Shown: in pieces, positions 1 through 5,403 of the stretch | Layout of the letters: every line of letters begins with the position of its first letter | Numbering within the stretch: position 1 is the first letter of the stretch | Assembly (NCBI GenBank): GCA_017608995.1 | Contig: JAFCEU010000031.1 | Coordinates: forward strand, 1 to 12,918 | Reading direction: 5' to 3' | From: Candidatus Iainarchaeum sp. | Lineage (GTDB): Archaea; Iainarchaeota; Iainarchaeia; Iainarchaeales; DTGL01 | DNA: 12,918 nt | The notes under the pieces: model-generated | The model's input: only the letters and a program-made list of their open reading frames with translations | Told to the model about the DNA's origin: nothing | Database searches by the model: none | Translations under genes and position numbers: made by a program

Positions 1-3
1 GGA

Positions 4-87
4 TGCGGGGTAGCGGATTCGAACCGCTGAAGGCACTAAGCCACAGGGCCCTCAACCCTGCCCCTTCGGCCACTCGGGCAACCCCGC
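4..87 (-). tRNA. tRNA-Leu (anticodon GAG)
   Basis: Class II tRNA, 84 nt, read on the minus strand from 87 down to 4. The 7-bp acceptor stem pairs GCGGGGT (87-81) with ACCCCGC (11-5), and the discriminator is A at position 4. The anticodon stem CAGGG/CCCTG closes the loop TTGAGGG, giving anticodon GAG, which reads CUC/CUU leucine codons. A 15-nt variable arm with a GGC/GCC stem and the A73 discriminator fit leucine. The T arm is AGCGG-TTCGAAT-CCGCT. The next template bases read TCC, so CCA is not encoded and must be added afterwards. No intron is present. A TTTTAAA-like element around 127-134 could be the TATA box, implying a short leader removed by RNase P; that part is weak. Confidence 0.95.
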
Positions 88-166
88 CCGGAATACTTGT
101 TTAAGAAACGGTATACTAATTTTTGCTTTAAAAGGATTTAAAAAGTTAGCTTATCTGTTAAAGTAG

Positions 167-538
167 TTATACTTCTATTATGTTTCGCAGATTTATCTTC
201 CTTAGCTTTATCTCGAGAAATTCGTCAGCGAGCGCCTTTCTAAGCAAGCCGTGAGCGGTAGTAGCATAGCTTTTATTCAATATCACGGCTATGTTTGTGT
301 AATAGCCTTCGCTATTTCTATGAACCTTTCCGCTCATCGCAGTTACTTCGTAGCTGTTACCGGAATAATCTCTAAATACAGTGGTATTTTTTCCCAATGT
401 CAAAAGCTCAACATTCTTTATTTTTCCATATGCCATAATTGGCATTGCCAGCTCAATTCCTTTATCCTCCATGAACTTATGGATGCTGGCTATAACTTCC
501 TCATTATCCTTTAATCGCAATGTATAAAACTCTGGCAT
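167..538 (-). CDS. PPC/DUF296-domain protein (putative DNA-binding)
   Basis: A 123-aa protein that is essentially one PPC (DUF296, COG1661) domain. This fold occurs as stand-alone trimeric proteins in archaea and bacteria and in plant AT-hook proteins, and is generally thought to be DNA-associated. Visible family features are the N-terminal strand followed by helix IASIHKFMEDKGI (16-28), the central AYGKIKNVELL strand pair, the EVTAMSGKV strand (64-72) and the closing TTAHGLLRKA...FLEIKL segment (93-111). The His-x-His pair usual in the strand before the last motif is absent here (YYTNIAVIL, 79-87); only His96 of the usual histidines remains. ATG start; no clear Shine-Dalgarno, but a T6AAC element near 574-582 suggests a short-leader transcript. 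It lies alone between two tRNA genes on the same strand. The family call is fairly safe; the cellular role is unknown. Confidence 0.78.
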   Translation of the reverse strand: MPEFYTLRLKDNEEVIASIHKFMEDKGIELAMPIMAYGKIKNVELLTLGKNTTVFRDYSGNSYEVTAMSGKVHRNSEGYYTNIAVILNKSYATTAHGLLRKALADEFLEIKLRKINLRNIIEV

Positions 539-711
539 TTAAATCACAAGACCATAGTAAAAACTTTGTTAAGTTAAAAAAGATATTGAATATTTATATT
601 TCTTTCTATAATCTTCTCTCAGAAAAGAACAATAACATCCAATGTCTTTTAAAAAAGAGAAACTATTTTTAATAATTTGCTATTAATCGGAAGAAAAAAT
701 TAGAAGAAAAA

Positions 712-874
712 CGCCGGGAGTGGGATTCGAACCCACGCGAGCAAAGCTCACCAGCTCACTCATCTCCTGAAATATTTTTCTTTCTTTGGGGAAACTTACC
801 ACTTTCTTTCTTTTCTAAAGAAAGAAAGGAGGAGAGCTCAAGGCTGGCGCGTTGGACCGCTCCGCCATCCCGGC
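712..874 (-). tRNA. tRNA-Ser (anticodon UGA), intron-containing
   Basis: Class II tRNA gene spanning 163 nt on the minus strand, 83 nt after splicing. The acceptor stem GCCGGGA (874-868) pairs with TCCCGGC (719-713), and discriminator G73 is at 712, as expected for serine tRNAs. Exon 1 is 874-837 and exon 2 is 756-712. The joined anticodon arm is CCAGC-CTTGAGA-GCTGG, giving anticodon TGA (reads UCA). The long variable arm has stem GAGC-TTT-GCTC, and the T arm is GTGGG-TTCGAAT-CCCAC. CCA is not encoded. An AT-rich element TTTATTAA near 907-914 could serve as TATA box and would give a leader of about 9 nt. The perfect palindrome CTTATATAAG (879-888) is too close to the mature 5' end to do so. 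Confidence 0.94.
757..836 (-). other. Archaeal tRNA intron (37/38) with canonical BHB
   Basis: 80-nt intron interrupting tRNA-Ser(UGA) between positions 37 and 38. On the transcript, the anticodon stem CCAGC/GCTGG is followed by a 3-nt bulge UG^A on the 3' side, then a 4-bp helix CUUG/UGAG (with two wobble pairs), a 3-nt bulge AG^C on the 5' side, and an intron helix UCUCC/GGAGA. This is the strict bulge-helix-bulge substrate of the archaeal splicing endonuclease, with both cuts after the second bulge base. The interior contains CTTTCTTTCTTT followed by two complementary AAAGAAAG-type segments (see findings). Confidence 0.93.
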
Positions 875-1022
875 CTTTCTTATATAAGAATTCCCTCCCT
901 CATTATTAATAAATAATTTGCTTATGGCGATTTGCTTATTATTCTGTTTTGGTCGCATTATTCTAGCCTACTCTTCTTACTAAAAATTTTAACTTCCTAA
1001 CTAAAAATAGTTTATTTTTTAA

Positions 1023-1394
1023 ATGTTTTTGACCAGAAAATATATTAAAATGTTTGTTGAGGCAAGCTTCTTCGACCTGGGCAAAAGCAAAAGCCTTCGC
1101 AACATAATAATCCTAATTCTTTGCGCGGAATGGCCCCTCACAGTTTCGCAAATTTATAAGCGCTTGCTGCGTAGCTACGGAGTGAGCTGCACCTACCAGG
1201 CAGTTTTTAAACAGGTTAAGGAACTTGTATCAGAGGGCTTGCTTATTATGGATGAAAAAGGATACCGCATAAATGAAAGGTGGCTCTTGACTTTGAATAA
1301 GTTCATATTAGGGGTGCTCGAGCGCTACAAGGAAAATCCGCAGGGCGTGCTTGGACAAAAACTTCTTGAGGAAAAAGTTCCAAGTAGGTATTGA
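1023..1394 (+). CDS. Winged-helix DNA-binding protein (putative transcription regulator)
   Basis: A 123-aa protein with a single winged helix-turn-helix over about residues 24-90. The core reads LRNIIILILCAEWPLTVSQ (first helix and turn), then IYKRLLRSYGVSCTYQAVFK (recognition region) and EGLLIMDEKGYRINERW (wing ending in the Trp common to archaeal wHTH regulators). A basic C-terminal helix (91-123) could mediate dimerisation. There is no effector domain, so specificity cannot be read. The ATG at 1023 is used; an internal ATG at 1050 (residue 10) is possible because the domain begins after it. An AAAATTTTAA element at about 983-992 would place transcription start near 1014, giving a very short leader. 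The metallopeptidase gene follows after 65 nt on the same strand and may be co-transcribed or controlled by it; that link is inference. Confidence 0.7.
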   Translation: MFLTRKYIKMFVEASFFDLGKSKSLRNIIILILCAEWPLTVSQIYKRLLRSYGVSCTYQAVFKQVKELVSEGLLIMDEKGYRINERWLLTLNKFILGVLERYKENPQGVLGQKLLEEKVPSRY

Positions 1395-1459
1395 ATAGAA
1401 TACTATTTCACAAAAAATACACAGAAGTAATTTAACTGTTTTTATAAAAAAATTAATTA

Positions 1460-2608
1460 ATGAAAAAAATTCGCGAGTTTCTAAGGAAAGAAAAGGAGCT
1501 ATTCGAGATAATCGATAGACTTGAAACAGACATACTTAAATTTGTCGAGCCACAAAATACGCTCGTACAACAAGCAAAGTTTTTCAAAGCACTTAAAAAA
1601 GGCATTGCTTACGAACCTATTTTTTCCTACCTCCCAAGAAACCAGCTGTTCACATACTTCAACCTGACTCCAGAGTATGCATCCATGATGAAACGATTGC
1701 AGGAAATTAAATTCAATGAAACCGGGTTTGAGAAACTTCTCAACAAGAAAAGAGATGAAACAATAAAAAAGATCGAGCTAGTTAGAGCTATCGGTAGCGA
1801 TGCATTTCCCGAAAAAAGCATTGCCTACTACGGTAAGCCGAAAGCAAAGCTTGTAAGGAAAGCGTTTGAAGTGCTCGAACAGAAACCGGAAAAGGATAAT
1901 AAAAAAAGGTTCAGCAGCGAAAGAGCTGCAAGCTACCTGCAGAATATGCTGAATAGAAAGCGAATAGACTGGAACATTGTGCTTGAAGAAAATATGTCTG
2001 CAAACGCCATTGTTTTGCCAGCAGAAAAAACAGTAAAGATAAAAGCTAACCAAACATACTCCATGCGAGGGGTGCGCAGGCTTCTTGTGCATGAGATAGA
2101 AACACATGTGTACAGGCACATAAATGCGTCAATACAACCATATCGTTTGCTGCTTGAAGGTGCAAGCGTTGACTGGCTCGAAACCGAGGAGGGGTTAGCG
2201 GTTATAAATGAGGTGCTTTTCAAAAATTCAAGCGATGCGCTTATCAGAGAGTATGCTGGTAGAGTTGTTGCGATTCACTTTGCGACAAAGCATTCTTTCT
2301 ATGAAACGTTTAAGCATATGAATGAATATTTCCCTGCCGAAAAGGCATATCAGCTAACCCAGCGTGCAAAGCGCGGCTGTTCGGCGGGAAAACCCGGTGC
2401 TTTTACGAAGGACTACCTCTACTTTAAAGGGGCAATCCTTGTAAAGGAGTTTTTAGAAGGCGGGGGCTCTCTGAAGGAATTATATTATGGAAAGCTTGCG
2501 ATAAATGAGCTTGAAGCCATAAAAGAAGTGCCGGTATTGAAAAGGCCCAAGTATTTACCGGATTATAAAAAAGCTGACTTTAAAGCTGTTGAAGAGCTTC
2601 CCTTTTAA
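1460..2608 (+). CDS. DUF1704 / MATCAP-like zinc metallocarboxypeptidase
   Basis: A 382-aa predicted cytosolic protein of the DUF1704 family (PF08014), whose animal member MATCAP1 removes the C-terminal tyrosine of alpha-tubulin. The gluzincin signature is clear: HEIETH at 211-216 (HExxxH: His211 and His216 bind zinc, Glu212 is the general base) and ETEEGLAVINE at 241-251, which supplies the third, Glu ligand. The conserved C-terminal block RVVAIHFATKHSFYETFKHM...LTQRAKRG...PGAFTKDYLYFKGAILVKEFL (268-332) matches the family's usual order. Residues 1-170 are helical and basic. No signal peptide or membrane segment is present. The usual Gly of HEIGTH is replaced by Glu214. The substrate in a prokaryote is unknown. 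ATG start; TTTTTATAAA lies only about 15 nt upstream, too close to be the TATA box for this start. Confidence 0.85.
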   Translation: MKKIREFLRKEKELFEIIDRLETDILKFVEPQNTLVQQAKFFKALKKGIAYEPIFSYLPRNQLFTYFNLTPEYASMMKRLQEIKFNETGFEKLLNKKRDETIKKIELVRAIGSDAFPEKSIAYYGKPKAKLVRKAFEVLEQKPEKDNKKRFSSERAASYLQNMLNRKRIDWNIVLEENMSANAIVLPAEKTVKIKANQTYSMRGVRRLLVHEIETHVYRHINASIQPYRLLLEGASVDWLETEEGLAVINEVLFKNSSDALIREYAGRVVAIHFATKHSFYETFKHMNEYFPAEKAYQLTQRAKRGCSAGKPGAFTKDYLYFKGAILVKEFLEGGGSLKELYYGKLAINELEAIKEVPVLKRPKYLPDYKKADFKAVEELPF

Positions 2609-2644
2609 AAACAGCAATTTTACGGAAAAGGAGAAGGCAAATAA

Positions 2645-2688
2645 AAGGAGTAAGCCAGGGATCCGCTCTGCGGTATGGCTTACCCCTT
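2645..2688. other. Strong two-tier hairpin in convergent intergenic region
   Basis: Bases 2645-2657 (AAGGAGTAAGCCA) pair with 2676-2688 (TGGCTTACCCCTT) through 12 of 13 positions, the exception being A2649 against C2684. Inside, CCGC (2663-2666) pairs with GCGG (2670-2673) around a TCT loop, separated from the lower stem by GGGAT on one side and TA on the other. It lies between two genes that end toward each other (stops at 2608 and 2795). Read on the minus strand the hairpin is followed by TTTTATTT, so it could act in 3'-end formation for nnr; it could also be a small structured RNA. The pairing is visible; the function is not. Confidence 0.6.
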
Positions 2689-2720
2689 CGCTCTCAACAC
2701 CGATTACTTAGTGTAGCTAA

Positions 2721-2737
2721 AACTTTTTAAAAAGCTA
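2721..2737. terminator. Palindromic T-run, possible bidirectional terminator
   Basis: The perfect palindrome CTTTTTAAAAAG (2723-2734) puts a run of five T on both strands, between the convergent metallopeptidase and nnr genes. Archaeal RNA polymerase commonly stops at T-runs without a hairpin, so this site could serve transcripts from both sides. It could equally be an incidental AT-rich stretch. Confidence 0.35.
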
Positions 2738-2794
2738 ATCAGTTTGGAATGCTAACCTTATAACAAACGTAAAATTGTATAACTTACCTTGCAA

Positions 2795-4153
2795 CTAGAA
2801 CTCCTCACAGAATTTCTTCGCTTCAGGCAAAGACTCAATAAGCATGCTTGCATTTAAGCCGGATTTTTTCAAAGCTAACATATCAGCAGCAAAGCCAACT
2901 AAGAAGCTTGCCGCTAAAGCTGAGTCTATCAAAGAGTTCTTAGCACTAAAAGCAGCAGCAATGCCAGCAAGGCAATCGCCAGTGCCACCAGCAGTAAGCA
3001 ACGCATTGCCAGAAAAATTGTAGTAAAGTGCAGAACCATCACTTATTACATCAACGCTACCTTTGAGCAAAATATTACAGCTATGCTTTTTAGCCATAGC
3101 TAAAACGTTTTCTGGTTTTGTATCGCAGGGAAATAAAGCCTTGAATTCATTTGCATGTGGTGTGAGCAGGCAGTTTTTATTGAGTAATTTTTTATTGAGC
3201 AGGCGCAATGCAGTAGCATCCAAAACGAACTTCTTTCCAGAAAAGTTTCTTAAAGCATAAGCCAGAATATGCTTATTCTTTGGTGAAATGCTTAAACCAG
3301 GGCCTATTAGAATAGAATCTGCTTTCTGAGCAAGCTTTTCAAAATTTTTTGAGCTTAGCTCTGAAACTATGAATTCTGGGCTTGCTTTTTTCACATAAGA
3401 GATATTTTCTTTTTCTGTTAAGAAGTAAATAAGATCTGCGAATAGTGAAGCGGCTTTCCCGGCGAATATGCTGGCACCGTGATACTGGTTTGAGCCTGCA
3501 ACTATGAGCACAACTCCGTTTTCACCCTTATGACTTTCAGGGCTACGTTTCTTTAGAAATTTAACATTGCCGGGGCCGGTGAAGTAGTAAAGTTGCTTTG
3601 GTATGCCTATATCAAGCACTATGCCATTATCAACCTTCTTTGTTGCAAGTGAATACACTGCATTAGGCTTGAAGCCTGGGCAGGGCAGGTCAACGCTTAC
3701 TTTTTTCGCTTTGCTTTTATTTAAGAGCTCCACAACTGATTTTATCGGCTCTCTAATCTCACCTTGTATTCCCGTGCCAATCAGGCATTCTAAAATAATG
3801 TCTGCTTCAATCTTTTTCGGGAGCTCTTTAGAATCTGCATAAGCGTGCGTTTCAATGAGTGAGTTCTTGAGGATCAAAAAATTTCTATATGCTTCACTGC
3901 TTTTTATTTGCTCAGGCTTTCCAATTAAATGCACGCTAACACTATTTTTATCTGCTAAATAGCGCGCGGCCACAAAACCATCGCCGCCATTATTTCCAGT
4001 ACCACAAAATATCGCTATTCTGTTTCCTTCGCCAAAGTCTTTAGTGAGCTGCTCAGCAATACTTCTGCCCGCTGATTCCATAAGCTGTAAAGAACTAATT
4101 CCATAGTAACGGGCATTTGTATCAAGAACCTTTCCAAAAGTAATAGCATCCAT
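2795..4153 (-). CDS. nnr: Bifunctional NAD(P)H-hydrate epimerase / ADP-dependent dehydratase
   Basis: A 452-aa fusion of YjeF_N (NnrE, about 1-205) and the ribokinase-like YjeF_C (NnrD, about 211-452). It repairs hydrated NADH and NADPH: the first domain epimerises R- and S-NAD(P)HX, the second dehydrates S-NAD(P)HX using ADP. Visible motifs are GTGNNGGDGF (51-60), GTGIQG near 126 and VLDIGIP (179-185) in the epimerase half; SHKGENG (207-213), LTPHANEF (330-337) and AGGTGDCLAG (388-397, with the catalytic Asp) in the dehydratase half. The epimerase half is diverged: VDLPCPG replaces VDIPSG and the stretch before VLDIGIP is shorter than usual. A TTG 12 nt upstream at 4165 is also in frame, but the ATG at 4153 is preferred because TTTAAAAA at 4177-4170 is placed for a nearly leaderless transcript beginning there. 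Divergent from the next gene. Confidence 0.93.
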   Translation of the reverse strand: MDAITFGKVLDTNARYYGISSLQLMESAGRSIAEQLTKDFGEGNRIAIFCGTGNNGGDGFVAARYLADKNSVSVHLIGKPEQIKSSEAYRNFLILKNSLIETHAYADSKELPKKIEADIILECLIGTGIQGEIREPIKSVVELLNKSKAKKVSVDLPCPGFKPNAVYSLATKKVDNGIVLDIGIPKQLYYFTGPGNVKFLKKRSPESHKGENGVVLIVAGSNQYHGASIFAGKAASLFADLIYFLTEKENISYVKKASPEFIVSELSSKNFEKLAQKADSILIGPGLSISPKNKHILAYALRNFSGKKFVLDATALRLLNKKLLNKNCLLTPHANEFKALFPCDTKPENVLAMAKKHSCNILLKGSVDVISDGSALYYNFSGNALLTAGGTGDCLAGIAAAFSAKNSLIDSALAASFLVGFAADMLALKKSGLNASMLIESLPEAKKFCEEF

Positions 4154-4237
4154 AAAGACACGCAAAAACTTTTTAAATGCGAAAAGTATTATATTGATAG
4201 TTTTATTATTTTAAAATTATATAGTTAGGTGCCAAAG
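4154..4237. promoter_or_regulatory. Divergent promoter region (nnr / glycoside hydrolase-like gene)
   Basis: This 84-bp AT-rich gap separates two divergent genes. For the minus-strand nnr gene, CGCATTTAAAAAG (TATA core TTTAAAAA, 4177-4170) predicts a start at about the ATG at 4153. For the plus-strand gene, GCGAAAA (4179-4185, BRE-like) followed by TATTATATT (4187-4195) predicts a start near 4216, about 22 nt ahead of its ATG. The Shine-Dalgarno AGGTG at 4227-4231 lies in that leader. Assignments are by consensus and spacing only. Confidence 0.45.
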
Positions 4238-5365
4238 ATGCAAGAAACAAAGATTGAAGAGGCGTTTAAGATCGCAACGCGTGATTTACGCGAATGTTAT
4301 GATGAAAACGGGATAGTCGCTGGCCGTGACCATCTGCAAAATTATTGGGCAAGAGATGGTTTCTTTGCGACACTTGGTGCAAATAAGCTGAGGGACTTTG
4401 AAATTGTAAAAAAGAACTTAGATCTATTTTTAAGCTTTCAACGCGAAGATGGATTAATTCCAATGTTTATTTCGCGAAAAAAACTAAAGCCAAAATATGG
4501 GTTATTAAGCAATGCAGTGGATAGCAACTCCTTGCTCATAATTGCATTTGCTGATTATGTCAGGCATAGTAGAGATAAGCTATTCTTAGAAAAGAATTAC
4601 AAAAAAATATCTCTTGCGATGGATTGGCTGAACAAAAAAGATAAAGATGGTCTTATTGAAGAAGGTTTTTTCGCAAATTGGCAGGGCACAATAATAAAGT
4701 CTGGTGAAGTGCTCTACTCAAATTGCTGCTATTACTATGCACTGAAAGAATTCGCTTGGCTCTCAAAAAGAGCCGGCGTAACGATGCTCGAAGCGGAATA
4801 CGAAAAAAGGGCTGAAAAAACTAAGCATGTGCTAAACCTAAAATTCTGGCAAGGCGATTATTATTACGATTGGATCGACTTTTCAATAAAGAATTATTTT
4901 GATAGTGCTGGCAATTTGCTTGCGATTTTCTGGGATATAGCAAGTGAATACCGTGCAAACGAAATTATTAGGTTTATTGAAGAGAATGAACTAAATAAGA
5001 TCCCACTCAAAACAACAGAACCTGAATATGGTTTTTGGCGCGTGATTCCTTTCCTATTGCCATTCAAAGCATACTACTACCACAATGGTTTTTCATGGCC
5101 CTGGCTAGGCTGCATCTATGCTTTGGCGCTTAATAAGATTGGGCAAAAGGAAAAAGCATTAGAAGAGCTAAAAAAAGTAGCTGAGCTTATAGACCAAGAG
5201 TGCGTATGCCATGAAGTATTTGATTTTGAAGGCAAGCCCGTAAGCTCTCTGCTGCTTAAAAGCGAAAGGCCCTTCGCTTGGACAGCAGGGCTGTTTGTCC
5301 GAGCGTGCTCTGAAATACTAGAAATGGAAAAGAAGAAAAGCAAGCGGGGAAATAGTTTTTTATAG
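4238..5365 (+). CDS. (alpha/alpha)6-barrel glycoside hydrolase-like protein (glycogen-debranching / amylo-alpha-1,6-glucosidase type)
   Basis: A 375-aa predicted cytosolic protein resembling the C-terminal glucosidase domain of glycogen-debranching enzymes and related GH15/GH63-type barrels. Supporting segments in order are NYWARDGFFATLGANK (35-50, the W-x-RD motif at the barrel entrance), FLSFQREDGLIPMFI (64-78), DSNSLLIIAFADYV (95-108), KDGLIEEGFFANWQG (136-150), VLYSNCCYYYAL (158-169), YYHNGFSWPWLGCIYALAL (280-298) and CHEVFDFEGKP...PFAWTAGLFVRA (324-356, with a candidate acidic residue). At the position where many relatives have W-x-D, this protein reads NWQGT. There is no signal peptide. 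The ATG at 4238 is chosen over a GTG at 4229 because AGGTG (4227-4231) sits 6 nt before it. The pyrophosphatase gene follows after 38 nt. The fold is likely; the exact substrate, and even activity, are uncertain. Confidence 0.62.
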   Translation: MQETKIEEAFKIATRDLRECYDENGIVAGRDHLQNYWARDGFFATLGANKLRDFEIVKKNLDLFLSFQREDGLIPMFISRKKLKPKYGLLSNAVDSNSLLIIAFADYVRHSRDKLFLEKNYKKISLAMDWLNKKDKDGLIEEGFFANWQGTIIKSGEVLYSNCCYYYALKEFAWLSKRAGVTMLEAEYEKRAEKTKHVLNLKFWQGDYYYDWIDFSIKNYFDSAGNLLAIFWDIASEYRANEIIRFIEENELNKIPLKTTEPEYGFWRVIPFLLPFKAYYYHNGFSWPWLGCIYALALNKIGQKEKALEELKKVAELIDQECVCHEVFDFEGKPVSSLLLKSERPFAWTAGLFVRACSEILEMEKKKSKRGNSFL

Positions 5366-5403
5366 TTTTTTTCTCTTTGTTGTGATGTTCGGAGTTGAGC
5401 TGC
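5366..5403 (+). promoter_or_regulatory. T-rich spacer with possible hppA promoter and SD
   Basis: The end of the upstream gene and this spacer read TTTTTTATAG then TTTTTTTCTCTTTG. The T7 run could terminate the upstream transcript. TTTTTTATAG (5355-5364) is also placed to give a start near 5386 for hppA. GGAG (5391-5394) lies 9 nt before the ATG at 5404 and is the likely ribosome binding site. Confidence 0.35.

Noticed and set aside
539..711. Gene or C/D-box RNA in the 173-bp gap between the DUF296 gene and tRNA-Ser
   Set aside because: AT-rich, with no C/D box pair, stable stem or credible reading frame; only possible promoter elements.
879..888. Perfect palindrome CTTATATAAG as TATA box of tRNA-Ser
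   Set aside because: It lies 5-14 nt from the mature 5' end, so the start would fall inside the tRNA. The element near 907-914 fits better.
875..1022. RNA gene in the 148-bp gap before the winged-helix gene
   Set aside because: Only AT-rich promoter-like sequence seen; no boxes, stems or frames.
1778..2119. Minus-strand open frame of 113 codons inside the metallopeptidase gene
   Set aside because: Antisense to a gene with clear family motifs; its translation is Cys/Phe-rich and resembles no protein.
2689..2699. H/ACA guide RNA formed by the 2645-2688 hairpin and the ACA at 2697-2699
   Set aside because: The internal loop is too small and asymmetric for a guide pocket, there is no K-turn, and the distance from pocket to ACA is too long.
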